From assembly GCF_003097655.1 (NCBI RefSeq), contig NZ_QCZH01000006.1:1-64000 (forward strand): a DNA stretch of 64,000 bases, given 5' to 3'. Below are positions 51,102-59,883 of the stretch, piece by piece. Position 1 is the first letter of the stretch, and each line of letters opens with the position of its first letter. The notes below the pieces were generated by a model that saw only the letters and a program-made list of their open reading frames with translations, was not told where the DNA came from and did no database searches. Position numbers and translations under genes: made by a program. This stretch comes from Flavobacterium laiguense. Lineage in GTDB: Bacteria; Bacteroidota; Bacteroidia; Flavobacteriales; Flavobacteriaceae.

Positions 51102-51883
51102 ATCCCAATAATTGACATATAAAAAACCACTTCACATACTTGTTGCGTTGCTCCTAAGCAATCTCCCGTATAACCGTCAATCCATTTTTGAAAATAACGG
51201 GCAAGAAAAAACCTAGTAATAAAAACGGGCACTAAAGCCAACAACAGTTGCCATTGAAAAAAAGACAAAATTACAAGAGGCAGTAATCCAAAAAATAAAG
51301 CTCCTACAACTTCTTTCCATGTAAACTTTTGAGCAATGGGTTTGCTTTTACTCGATGCATCTTCTCTTGAATATTGATGTGTAAAAACTATAGAAACGGC
51401 AGCGAGTCGGCTAATCGAATGGGCTGAAACGAATAACAAAAGATATTTGATCGAAGATTGAAGATTAACGATTTCAGATGTGTTTACCAGTTCATAAAGA
51501 GCTTTAAATTTCAGCAAAAAAAGTAAAACCAAACCAATGGCTCCATAGGCTCCAATAGCGCTGTCTTTCATGATCAAAAGGATTTTTTCTTTGGTCCAAC
51601 CGCCTCCAAAACCATCGCATACATCGGCAAATCCATCTTCATGAAAAGCTCCCGTAGTCAGAATTCCTGCAATCATCGATACTATTAAAGCAATTTCTGC
51701 AGAAAATAGGATTGTCCCCAGATAATAAATTCCAAAGCAAATCCCCCCAACTATCCAACCAATTAAAGGAAAATAACGGGATGCTTTGTTTAAATAATCT
51801 GGATTGTGGTCAATGTTTTTGGGACACGGAATTCGGGTATAAAACATCAAGGCCGTGAAAAATACATGTAATTCTTTTTTCAT
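51086..51883 (-). CDS. cobS: Adenosylcobinamide-GDP ribazoletransferase (cobalamin synthase)
   Basis: This integral membrane protein carries the family motif GAFHEDGFADVCDGFGGGWT (about 75-95) and several hydrophobic helices. It joins adenosylcobinamide-GDP with alpha-ribazole(-phosphate). A heptanucleotide tandem repeat lies directly upstream of its ATG. Confidence 0.9.
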   Translation of the reverse strand: MKKELHVFFTALMFYTRIPCPKNIDHNPDYLNKASRYFPLIGWIVGGICFGIYYLGTILFSAEIALIVSMIAGILTTGAFHEDGFADVCDGFGGGWTKEKILLIMKDSAIGAYGAIGLVLLFLLKFKALYELVNTSEIVNLQSSIKYLLLFVSAHSISRLAAVSIVFTHQYSREDASSKSKPIAQKFTWKEVVGALFFGLLPLVILSFFQWQLLLALVPVFITRFFLARYFQKWIDGYTGDCLGATQQVCEVVFYMSIIGIWKFI

Positions 51884-51891
51884 ATTGAAAT

Positions 51892-51960
51892 CTGTTTTCT
51901 GTTTTCTGTTTTCTGTTTTCTGTTTTCTGTTTTCTGTTTTCTGTTTTCTGTTTTCTGTTT
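51892..51960. repeat. Heptanucleotide tandem repeat CTGTTTT, about ten copies
   Basis: The unit CTGTTTT is repeated almost perfectly for 69 bp between cobS (start 51883) and the bluB-cobT stop (51970). The unit length is not a multiple of three, but the repeat is outside both coding regions. Copy-number change would alter the spacing upstream of cobS. Confidence 0.9.
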
Positions 51961-51969
51961 TTCCAACAG

Positions 51970-53652
51970 CTAAAGCTGTCGGCTATTCACCCCTGCGGAT
52001 TCAAAACTGGCCATTTCATTCAAAAAACAAACAGCCGATTGAATAATTGGAAATGCAACCGCACAACCTGTCCCTTCTCCCAATCGCAAATCGAGTTGCA
52101 ACAACGCACGAACATTTAAATAATCCAATATTTTTTGATGTCCTTGCTCTGCAGAGGAATGACAGAATATCGCATTTTCTTTGATTGCGGGATTCATTTT
52201 ATAAGCGATTAAAAAAGCCACCGTACAAATAAAACCATCAACCAAAATAAGCATATTGTTTTGTTTGGCTTGAAGTATTCCGCCAGCCATTTGCATAATT
52301 TCGAATCCGCCGAAATAAGCTAGTTTACTTTCTAGATCATTTGGGCCATCATAATTTTCAAGTGCTTTTTTGAGAACATTTTGCTTCTGAATCAATTTCT
52401 CATCAACAACGCCTGTTCCGTTTCCAACACAATCTTCGATGGGCAATTCTAACAGAATGCTCATCAAAACCGAAGCAGTGGAAGTATTTCCAATTCCCAT
52501 TTCACCAAAACCGATGCAGTTACACCCCGTTTCAAAAACAGAATTGACTATTTCTTTTCCTTTAGCAAAGCACAAATCCAATTCGGTTTTTCTCATTGCT
52601 GAACCGTGTAAAAAAGACTGAGTTCCCTTCCCTATTTTGGCCGAAACCAAATTTACATTTGTTGGAAAATCATAGTTTACTCCAGCATCTACAATGGTTA
52701 ACGCGATATTATTTTGTTTACAAAACACATTAATGGCAGCTCCACCTTCCAGAAAATTTGTCACCATTTGTCGTGTAACATCTTGTGGGTAGGCACTCAC
52801 GCCGTGATTGGCAATTCCGTGATCGGCCGCAAAAACGACTATATTTGGGTTTGTTATTTTGGGCTCTAAAGTTTGAAAAACGGTTCCTATTTGTTTCGCC
52901 AAACTTTCCAAAACGCCAAGAGAACTCGTAGGTTTGGTTTTACTGTCGATTTTTTGTTGAAGTGCCTCGCTTATTATGGAATCACTGGAGTGTGATTGCT
53001 TCGTTCCTCGCAAAGACTCAAGAACGACTGGAGTTGAAACCAAAATCTCTTCAACAATTGGATTTTCTTGTTTTTGCTTCCAATTCAGTTGTTGCAACAT
53101 CGGTTGATTGTCATAATTGGTAGCGGGTTTGCCTACGCAAAAATACCCCAAAGGCTCTATGTTGTCGGGCAAGCCCAAAAGTTGCTTGAACTGGTAATAA
53201 TTTAAAATAGAAACCCACCCCATAGAATACCCTTGTTCTGTCAATGATAGCCAAATATTTTGGGCAGCGCATACCGCACTAAACTTTATCGCTTCATTAC
53301 TGCCAACTGTTCCAATAGTGAAATTATTCAAAACCGAACGGTCGTAGCATATCACCAATCCGAGTGGCGCTTCCTCAATAGCTTCCAGTTTTAAAGATTT
53401 ATATTGTAATTTTTGCAGTTCATCGTCGGTTAAGTTTGCCGCCTTTTGATCATAATCTAAAAACAATTCTTTTACAGCTTTTTTAATTTCATCCGACTTG
53501 ATCAGATAATATTTTGTAGCATCGGTCAAACCTACAGAGGGAGCATGATGTCCTGCTTGGAGTGCTTTTTGAATCACTTCATCGGGTATTGCATCACTTG
53601 TAAAATGACGGGTATCACGACGGGATTTTATAATTTCATCTAAATTGGACAT
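51970..53652 (-). CDS. bluB-cobT: Fusion of BluB-like 5,6-dimethylbenzimidazole synthase and CobT phosphoribosyltransferase
   Basis: Residues 1-200 are a BluB-like flavin oxidoreductase (RRDTRHFTSD, QAGHHAPSVG, NIWLSLTEQGYSMGWVSI), which makes dimethylbenzimidazole from FMN. Residues about 230-560 are CobT: VVFAADHGIANHGVSAYPQD, GFGEMGIGNTSTA, CVGNGTGVVD and a Glu-containing C-terminal part. CobT activates the base to alpha-ribazole-phosphate. The two activities are consecutive, so the fusion channels the lower-ligand pathway. The joint of about 30 residues is low in complexity. Fused arrangements are uncommon. Confidence 0.88.
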   Translation of the reverse strand: MSNLDEIIKSRRDTRHFTSDAIPDEVIQKALQAGHHAPSVGLTDATKYYLIKSDEIKKAVKELFLDYDQKAANLTDDELQKLQYKSLKLEAIEEAPLGLVICYDRSVLNNFTIGTVGSNEAIKFSAVCAAQNIWLSLTEQGYSMGWVSILNYYQFKQLLGLPDNIEPLGYFCVGKPATNYDNQPMLQQLNWKQKQENPIVEEILVSTPVVLESLRGTKQSHSSDSIISEALQQKIDSKTKPTSSLGVLESLAKQIGTVFQTLEPKITNPNIVVFAADHGIANHGVSAYPQDVTRQMVTNFLEGGAAINVFCKQNNIALTIVDAGVNYDFPTNVNLVSAKIGKGTQSFLHGSAMRKTELDLCFAKGKEIVNSVFETGCNCIGFGEMGIGNTSTASVLMSILLELPIEDCVGNGTGVVDEKLIQKQNVLKKALENYDGPNDLESKLAYFGGFEIMQMAGGILQAKQNNMLILVDGFICTVAFLIAYKMNPAIKENAIFCHSSAEQGHQKILDYLNVRALLQLDLRLGEGTGCAVAFPIIQSAVCFLNEMASFESAGVNSRQL

Positions 53653-53757
53653 CCTATTTTTTTATAAAATTTTTCAATGGTAATGGTATTTTCAATGGCA
53701 ATATCAATTACAATTTCAATGGCAATAGTAAAGTCTAAAAATTGAAATTGATTTTTG
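53653..53757. repeat. Short A/T-rich repeats between bluB-cobT and cobU
   Basis: TTTCAATGGCAATA occurs at about 53690 and 53716, with related CAATGGTAATGG and TATTGCAATTGA segments around them. No gene or terminator is seen. The region is like a degenerate minisatellite. Confidence 0.5.
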
Positions 53758-54288
53758 CTATTGCAATTGATATTGACCTTGTTTTTTAATCACAACCGGA
53801 ATCCCAGAAACCATCAACACAACGTTTTCAGCTTTTTGGGCGATGTATTGGTTCATCCAACCTTGAAGTTCTGTGAATTTCCTGCCGATGTGAGTATCCG
53901 CATGAACTCCCATTCCTATTTCATTGGTTACAATAATAATCGTTGCATTTTCTTGTTGTGTAATCGCATCCAATTCGGCTTTGGCTTGTTCCAAACTTAA
54001 GGAAACGTCATTCTTCGTATCCACAAAAAAATTGGTTAACCAAAGCGTGACACAATCGACAATAGCCACTTTTCCTGAGAAATCAATTTCACTCAAATAC
54101 TTTTCCTTTTCTATGTTAACCCAGCGTTCATCACGATCTTTTTGATGACGGTCAATGCGTTTCTGAAAATCATCATCCCACTTTCGAGCCGTTGCCACAT
54201 ACATTGGTTTTTCGGACAGCTCTTTGGCTAAATTCTCGGCGTAACTACTTTTTCCTGAACGTTCTCCTCCAGTAATTAGATATATCAT
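53758..54288 (-). CDS. cobU: Adenosylcobinamide kinase/guanylyltransferase
   Basis: The Walker A ITGGERSGKSSYAE (about 4-17), the RHQKDRDERW region, VDCVTLWLTN and the NEIGMGVHADTHIGRKF loop are all present over 176 residues. It phosphorylates adenosylcobinamide and transfers GMP. It sits 105 bp upstream of bluB-cobT, in the same direction. Confidence 0.92.
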   Translation of the reverse strand: MIYLITGGERSGKSSYAENLAKELSEKPMYVATARKWDDDFQKRIDRHQKDRDERWVNIEKEKYLSEIDFSGKVAIVDCVTLWLTNFFVDTKNDVSLSLEQAKAELDAITQQENATIIIVTNEIGMGVHADTHIGRKFTELQGWMNQYIAQKAENVVLMVSGIPVVIKKQGQYQLQ

Positions 54289-54332
54289 TTTTTTATTTTA
54301 AACACGTACCGATAGATTGCGATACTAATTAA

Positions 54333-55049
54333 CTATTTTTTCAAAAGTTGTCTAATGGACACCAAATGTCCGAACAAAACGATCGGAACGATAAAAGTAG
54401 GCAACCAACTAAATGGAAAATTCAAGACCGCGATATTTGGTTGGTCAAATCCAAACTTTTGTATCGGCGAAGGTATTGACAATACCGCACTTACAACAAT
54501 GTTTATCAAAAGACCAAGGCAAATAAAATTCCAAACTAAAATAAATTTTCTATCTAACATTCCTTTCTTAAGTCCAAAATAGGCTATAAAAGGGGCAGTA
54601 ACTCCTGCTAAGATATCAAAGTTCCTCCCTTCAAAAGTCATTAATTGCGGAACTGTTTTGTTGAGAAATAGCCAAAATAAAACCATCTCAACCGGAATTC
54701 TCACCATGTTCAGATATGTAATATTTATCAAAGGCAAGCTATCTATAAATTGACGTCCTTTTGCTGTGGCAAACAATAGTACAATAGTAAGAATTAAAGG
54801 CCAAACACCAAACAATGCAATTTTAGGAGGAAAGAAATCTACATCCGAATTGTAAAAATTATTAAACGTAAAAACCGCTTGAGCAAGCAACCAAATTATC
54901 AAACCCAATAAAATAAAACTAGCTTTTTTCCTTGTGTTTTCAACACTTGAACTTTTAATAGCCCAATAAAAAAGTGCCAAAGTAGCAACTGTAGTCAGTA
55001 CAAAAGTTATTGAAATAAAGGACAGTAAATTTTCTATCATTGTCTGCAT
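54333..55049 (-). CDS. Multi-span membrane protein of unknown function
   Basis: Six or seven hydrophobic helices over 238 residues (for example ITFVLTTVATLALFYWAI, FILLGLIIWLLAQAVF, IALFGVWPLILTIVLLFATA). No family recognised; it does not look like a transporter of the cob pathway. Two ATGs lie near the start; the second begins MIENLLSF. It follows cobU's upstream gene region in the same direction. Confidence 0.6.
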   Translation of the reverse strand: MQTMIENLLSFISITFVLTTVATLALFYWAIKSSSVENTRKKASFILLGLIIWLLAQAVFTFNNFYNSDVDFFPPKIALFGVWPLILTIVLLFATAKGRQFIDSLPLINITYLNMVRIPVEMVLFWLFLNKTVPQLMTFEGRNFDILAGVTAPFIAYFGLKKGMLDRKFILVWNFICLGLLINIVVSAVLSIPSPIQKFGFDQPNIAVLNFPFSWLPTFIVPIVLFGHLVSIRQLLKK

Positions 55050-55082
55050 ATTATATTGTTACTAAATTATGCGTTTATTTAA

Positions 55083-55446
55083 TCAATAAGGACAATGTGC
55101 ACAATCGCTTTTGCAACAATAGCCCCGTTTGAGATGAAACCACGCTTTAAAAACATAGTTACCATCCTCAAAATAATAATCAATTCCTTCAATTATGTTC
55201 GTGGTTTCGGGTAATAACGAAGCTTTATTCCCTATTGCAGTTTCGGGAGTTACGGTTGCTACAAATTCGTCTATTTTATTGGAACAAGCTTTCGAAAAAC
55301 AACTGGAACAAAGACAATCTTCAATATCCAAGGGATTAAAAATAGGAGGAAAATTATTGCACCAACATTTCTCCCCTTCCAGTGTATCTCCACAATTAAA
55401 AGGCATTTCACAAGTAGAACAATGCTTTACTTTTATAGTATTCATT
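55083..55446 (-). CDS. Cysteine-rich CWC-type/DUF5522 fusion protein
   Basis: The start is at 55446 (MNTIKVKHC); a longer frame has no support. The N-terminal part carries CSTCEMPFNCG and KCWCNN (CWC-type), a centre with CLCSSCFSKAC, and a C-terminal DUF5522-like CCKSDCAHCPY. These short Cys-rich domains occur fused or separate in Bacteroidetes and probably bind metal. The role is unknown. Confidence 0.75.
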
Positions 55447-55511
55447 TTGTAAAGATAGTATTTGTCCCATTTTTTACTGCAAAAATTAAACAAGAAATTT
55501 ATAAATTAATA

Positions 55512-55519
55512 TACCTTTG
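55512..55519 (+). promoter_or_regulatory. Promoter box of the btuF operon
   Basis: TACCTTTG matches TAnnTTTG, 22 bp before the btuF ATG at 55542. No riboswitch was seen in this short leader. Confidence 0.5.
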
Positions 55520-55541
55520 CCCTTATTGTAAAAAATATATT

Positions 55542-56684
55542 ATGCGATTTTCATTCTACAAAGTTCTTTTAGTCACCATTCTCTTTTCTTTTATTGGATG
55601 CCAAAAAAATGAAAAAAAAGACACTATAACTGATGCCTCTGCTTCAAATAGTATTCAATATGCCAAAAGTTTAGCCATCTATAAACATGAAGGATATACA
55701 ATTGTTACGGTGTCAAATCCTTGGCCGGATGCGGTTAAAAATTTTACTTATATTCTAAAAGAAAAAAATGGAATTGTTCCAGACAGCTTAAAAAAACACA
55801 CTCAAATTTCGGTTCCATTGCAATCTATTGTAGTGACTTCGACTACTAACATTCCTTTGCTGGAAATGTTGGATGTAGAAAAAAAACTTGTTGGATTCCC
55901 TCATACGGATTATGTTTCATCCGAAAAAACGAGAGCTTTAATTGACGCTGGTTTAGTTAAAAATGTTGGGCAAAACGAAAAACTCAACATCGAACAACTT
56001 ATTGAACTGGCCCCAGAACTTATCGTGACTTTTGGCATTGACAACAACAATCCTTCCATTGAAAATTTACAAAAAAGTGGTTTAAAAGTATTAATTCAAG
56101 CCGATTGGATGGAGCAATCTCCTCTTGGAAAAGCGGAGTGGTTAAAATTGTATGGCGCTTTATTTGGCAAAGAAAAAGAAGCCGACAATTTGTTCTCAAC
56201 TATTGTAAAAGAATACAATGACGCTCTAGCATTGGTGGCAACCAAAAAACCAACATCAACGGCATTGTACGGTTCTATGTACCAAGACCAATGGTTTGTA
56301 GCCAGAGGCAGTAGCTGGGTAGCTCAATTTATGAAAGATGCCAAAGCCAATTATCTTTGGGCGGCACTCGAAGGCACGGGAAGCCTTGGATTGTCTTTTG
56401 AAAACATATTAGACAAAGCAAAAACAGCTAATTTTTGGATTGCAACAGGTTCGTTCAAATCATTATCGGAACTGGAAAAAGCAAACCCTCATTACAGTCA
56501 GTTTGATGCTTTTGCAAATAAAACTATTTATACTTTTGAAGCAAAAATGGGAGCTACTGGAGGAACTGTTTTTTATGAATTATCCCCTGCCCGACCTGAT
56601 TTGGTGTTGAAAGATTACATCAAAATTTTTCATCCTGAATTGCTTTCCAATTATACATTTACTTTTGCCCAAAAACTGAATTAA
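55542..56684 (+). CDS. btuF: ABC transporter substrate-binding lipoprotein for corrinoids
   Basis: The start is set at 55542, giving a lipoprotein signal (FSFIGCQKNEK). The periplasmic-binding fold of class III is seen: VSNPWPDAVKNF, VVTSTTNIPLLEMLDVEKKLVG, NVGQNEKLNIEQLIELAPELIV. The neighbouring btuC and btuD genes and the locus context identify a BtuF-type cobalamin binder, although iron-siderophore binders share the fold. Confidence 0.82.
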   Translation: MRFSFYKVLLVTILFSFIGCQKNEKKDTITDASASNSIQYAKSLAIYKHEGYTIVTVSNPWPDAVKNFTYILKEKNGIVPDSLKKHTQISVPLQSIVVTSTTNIPLLEMLDVEKKLVGFPHTDYVSSEKTRALIDAGLVKNVGQNEKLNIEQLIELAPELIVTFGIDNNNPSIENLQKSGLKVLIQADWMEQSPLGKAEWLKLYGALFGKEKEADNLFSTIVKEYNDALALVATKKPTSTALYGSMYQDQWFVARGSSWVAQFMKDAKANYLWAALEGTGSLGLSFENILDKAKTANFWIATGSFKSLSELEKANPHYSQFDAFANKTIYTFEAKMGATGGTVFYELSPARPDLVLKDYIKIFHPELLSNYTFTFAQKLN

Positions 56685-56691
56685 TTACAAA

Positions 56692-57720
56692 TTGAACAAT
56701 CAAAAACGAAATACAGTCTTATTCTCATTGCTTTTTACAGGGCTAATTGTCCTCTTTTTTGTCAATATCAGTTTGGGGTCGATTACTATACCTTTCAAGG
56801 AAGTCTACACCAGTTTGACAGGCGGTCAATCCAGTAAATCAACTTGGGAATACATCATTATCAATTACCGTTTGCCCAAAGCGATTACAGCCGTTTTAGT
56901 TGGAATGGGATTGTCCATCAGCGGATTATTAATGCAAACCTTATTTCGAAATCCACTTGCTGGCCCTTATGTATTGGGACTCAGTTCGGGTGCGAGTTTG
57001 GGTGTTGCTTTTGTCATTTTGGGTGCGAGTATATTGCCTTCCTTTTTGAGTGGCTTTTTATTGTCTCCCTATGGAATCGTTTTGGCATCCACTCTAGGCA
57101 GTACCACCGTTTTATTATTGGTGTTATTGGTTTCGCAACGACTGAGAGACACTATGGCTATTTTGATAGTTGGACTCATGTTTGGCAGTTTTACCAGTGC
57201 CATTGTGGGTGTTCTTACCTATTTCAGTTCCGCGGAACAATTGCAGAAATTTACTTTTTGGTCTATGGGAAATCTTGGCAATTTGTCTTGGTCATCCATT
57301 ATCATTTTATCAATTTGTGTATTACTGGGATTATTCCTCAGCTTGCTTAGCATCAAACCTTTGAATGCATTACTCCTTGGAGAAAATTACGCCAAAAGTA
57401 TGGGATTAAATTTCAATAAAGCCCGGCTCATTATCATATTGGCAACGAGTATTTTGGCAGGAAGCATAACGGCTTATGCAGGGCCTATCGCCTTTATTGG
57501 ATTGGCAGTTCCCCATATTGCCAAATTAGTGTTTCAAACGAGTAATCATACCGTTTTATTCTGGAGTACTTTGCTTTTTGGAGCCGCAATTATGTTGATT
57601 TGCGATGTGGTTTCTCAAATGCCAGGAATGGAAGTTACTTTACCAATTAATGCTATTACTTCGATATTGGGTGCGCCAGTAGTGATTTGGTTGTTGGTTC
57701 GAAAAAGGAGTTTTAAGTGA
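56692..57720 (+). CDS. btuC: ABC transporter permease for corrinoids
   Basis: A FecCD/BtuC-type permease of 342 residues with the typical KAITAVLVGMGLSISGLLMQ, GPYVLGLSSGASLGVAF and YAGPIAFIGLAVPHIAKL segments. The start is a TTG at 56692, 8 bases after the btuF stop; an upstream TGA at 56677 excludes an earlier start and no nearby ATG exists. It is coupled to btuF and, after an interruption of about 1.1 kb, to btuD. Confidence 0.88.
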   Translation: MNNQKRNTVLFSLLFTGLIVLFFVNISLGSITIPFKEVYTSLTGGQSSKSTWEYIIINYRLPKAITAVLVGMGLSISGLLMQTLFRNPLAGPYVLGLSSGASLGVAFVILGASILPSFLSGFLLSPYGIVLASTLGSTTVLLLVLLVSQRLRDTMAILIVGLMFGSFTSAIVGVLTYFSSAEQLQKFTFWSMGNLGNLSWSSIIILSICVLLGLFLSLLSIKPLNALLLGENYAKSMGLNFNKARLIIILATSILAGSITAYAGPIAFIGLAVPHIAKLVFQTSNHTVLFWSTLLFGAAIMLICDVVSQMPGMEVTLPINAITSILGAPVVIWLLVRKRSFK

Positions 57721-57743
57721 TGTTGCAGGATTCAATTTTAACC

Positions 57744-58466
57744 ACATAGAAACATAGAATTTATAATTGTTCGTTATAGTTAGATAGTCGTTTCACTTTT
57801 CACATAGATACATCCAAAAAAAGACTATCCTTTTTTATGATTTAGAATTTCATGGTCTAAGAGTTAGTAAAAATAATTTTGAATACAATCAATATGTATT
57901 ATTAATAAAAACAGAATCAAATGATTACTCAAAAATATTTAGATGAATTGACATATGAAATCATTGGTTCAGCTATAGAAGTGCACAAAACAATGGGTAT
58001 AGGATTATTAGAGAATATTTATCATCATTGTTTAATTGAAGAATTAACTGTTAGAAAAATAAATTTCTCAACAGAAATGAAAATTCCAGTGTTTTACAAA
58101 GAAAAAGAGCTTAAAATTGATTTTAAATGTGATTTATTTATCGAAAACTGTCTAGTCGTTGAATTAAAATCTGTGTCCGAAATCAATCCTGTTCACAAAG
58201 CACAGCTTTTGACTTATATGAAACTTTTAAAATCACCTAAAGGTATTTTAATTAATTTTAATTGTTATAATCTTTTTAAGGAAGGACAGTTAACTATTGT
58301 GAATGAATATTTTAATCAGCTACCTAAATTTTAAATAACATAGAAACATAGTTTTTTGATAAAAAAGAATAAATAGATATTTCACTTTTTTACATAGTAT
58401 TTTCTATGTGTAAAAAAGGTCTTTTTCTTAGACTATCTTTGATTAAAAAAAAATCTATGTTTCTAT
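57744..58466. mobile_element. Possible small inverted-repeat element carrying a GxxExxY gene
   Basis: ATAGAAACATAG (57746-57757) and its exact complement CTATGTTTCTAT (58455-58466) bound a 720-bp segment, with a further direct copy ACATAGAAACATAG at 58338-58351. Other short motifs (CACTTTT..ACATAG, GACTATC) also recur on both sides of the gene. The segment splits the btuC-btuD pair. There is no transposase, so it is at most a non-autonomous element. Confidence 0.5.
57921..58334 (+). CDS. GxxExxY protein
   Basis: The family motif GIGLLENIYH and the nuclease-like core PVFYKEKELKIDFKCDLFIE followed by VVELKS identify a GxxExxY protein (137 residues), a small PDDEXK-like family of unknown function found scattered in Bacteroidetes. 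It is flanked by repeated ACATAGAAACATAG-type sequences and interrupts the btu operon, so it is unlikely to take part in B12 uptake. Confidence 0.85.
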   Translation: MITQKYLDELTYEIIGSAIEVHKTMGIGLLENIYHHCLIEELTVRKINFSTEMKIPVFYKEKELKIDFKCDLFIENCLVVELKSVSEINPVHKAQLLTYMKLLKSPKGILINFNCYNLFKEGQLTIVNEYFNQLPKF

Positions 58467-58502
58467 TTGGTTAAAAAAAATAAAACTATAAATAAAAAAA
58501 TT

Positions 58503-58847
58503 ATGCCACATTTTGTAATTGATTGTTCTCAAAACATACTGAATCTAAAATCTCCCGAAGAAATTATGCAAGCCGTTTATGATACCGCAGAAGCCACCGC
58601 TCTTTTTGACGTTGGCGATATCAAAGTTCGCATCAATCCTTTTCAATATTATAACATTGGGAATACTAAGGATGATTTCATTCATATTTTTGCTAATATA
58701 ATGGAAGGCCGAACAACGGCTCAAAAAAGTAATCTCTCCCACAAAATAATAGGTCAATTAAAAATACTATTTCCTGAGGTTCCAATTTTATCCATCAACA
58801 TTAGGGATTTTGAAAAAGCAACGTATTGCAATAAATCCATGGTGTAA
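58503..58847 (+). CDS. 5-carboxymethyl-2-hydroxymuconate isomerase-like protein
   Basis: The start is set at 58503 so that Pro follows Met (MPHFVIDCSQNIL), as in the tautomerase superfamily where an N-terminal Pro is catalytic. The body (IKVRINPFQYYN, FIHIFANIMEGRTTAQKSNL) matches the CHMI fold of about 115-125 residues. It sits between the GxxExxY element and btuD in the operon; a role in corrinoid transport is not obvious. It may be a passenger. Confidence 0.8.
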   Translation: MPHFVIDCSQNILNLKSPEEIMQAVYDTAEATALFDVGDIKVRINPFQYYNIGNTKDDFIHIFANIMEGRTTAQKSNLSHKIIGQLKILFPEVPILSINIRDFEKATYCNKSMV

Positions 58848-58894
58848 TATTTCAACCTTACAGTCTTTAAATAAGAATTTTATACCCCCTCAAA

Positions 58895-59671
58895 ATGAGT
58901 ACTATCCTTACCACTTCTAATTTGAGTATTGGTTACACTTCCAAAAAAGAAACTATAACCATTGCCGAAAACCTCAACCTGAACTTACAGACAGGAAAAC
59001 TGATTGCTTTGATTGGAGCAAATGGTATTGGAAAATCTACTTTATTACGCACCATTACCGGAATTCAAAAGCCTTTGCGGGGAACTGTTTTGTTGAACGA
59101 CAAGAAAATAACCAGCTATGAACCTTTGGCACTGGCCCAAAATTTAAGTATGGTTTTGACCGAAAAATTGCCTCCCAGTAATTTAACCGTTTTTGAATTG
59201 GTGGCACTGGGTCGTCAGCCGTACACCAATTGGATTGGCTCTTTATCGGATGCGGACATTCAAATCGTTCAAGAGGCAATAGAACTTACACAAATTGGCC
59301 ATTTGTCTCAAAAAAAACATTACGAAATAAGCGATGGACAGTTGCAAAAGGTTTTGATTGCAAGAGCATTGGCACAAGACACTCCTTTAATTATTCTAGA
59401 CGAACCCACTACTCATTTGGATTTATTGCATAAAGTTTCTTTGCTCAAACTCTTAAAAAAACTGACACACAAAACTGGAAAATGCATTTTATTTTCGACT
59501 CACGACATCGATATGGCCATACAATTGAGTGACGAAATGATTATTATGACTCCAGAAAGTGTCGTGCAAGACGAACCTTGCCATTTGATTGCCAAAGGAA
59601 GTTTTAATACCTTATTCAAAGACGAACATATTGTTTTTGACAGTGAAAAAGGGAAGTTTGTGATTGTTTAA
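58895..59671 (+). CDS. btuD: ABC transporter ATPase for corrinoids
   Basis: Walker A GANGIGKST, Walker B IILDEPTTHLD and an H-loop STHDIDMA are clear. The signature is ISDGQ instead of LSGGQ. The size (258 residues) matches BtuD/FecE-type ATPases. It energises BtuC, and is placed 48 bp after the CHMI-like gene. Confidence 0.88.
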   Translation: MSTILTTSNLSIGYTSKKETITIAENLNLNLQTGKLIALIGANGIGKSTLLRTITGIQKPLRGTVLLNDKKITSYEPLALAQNLSMVLTEKLPPSNLTVFELVALGRQPYTNWIGSLSDADIQIVQEAIELTQIGHLSQKKHYEISDGQLQKVLIARALAQDTPLIILDEPTTHLDLLHKVSLLKLLKKLTHKTGKCILFSTHDIDMAIQLSDEMIIMTPESVVQDEPCHLIAKGSFNTLFKDEHIVFDSEKGKFVIV

Positions 59672-59883
59672 TTGCTACATTTTTTGAGATCAAAGTTCTT
59701 TTATTTTACATTAATTCTAAAATTTTCAAAAACTAAATACCAAAAATTACAATCTTTATATAAAAAAATAATGTTGAATATCAATTTATTACGATTAATT
59801 ATTGTGAATTCGCTCTCTATTTTTTTACTCCCCTGAATCTTTACTGATCTACATTATTAAAAACAATTTTAAACTTTTTAATT

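Noticed and set aside
51855..52046. Open frame running through the CTGTTTT array
   Set aside because: It consists of a Phe/Cys/Ser/Leu-rich translation of the heptamer and has no start context or homology-like features.
59672..59883. Riboswitch in the leader of the TTHB210-like lipoprotein gene
   Set aside because: No known riboswitch core or stable hairpin is visible in the A/T-rich leader.
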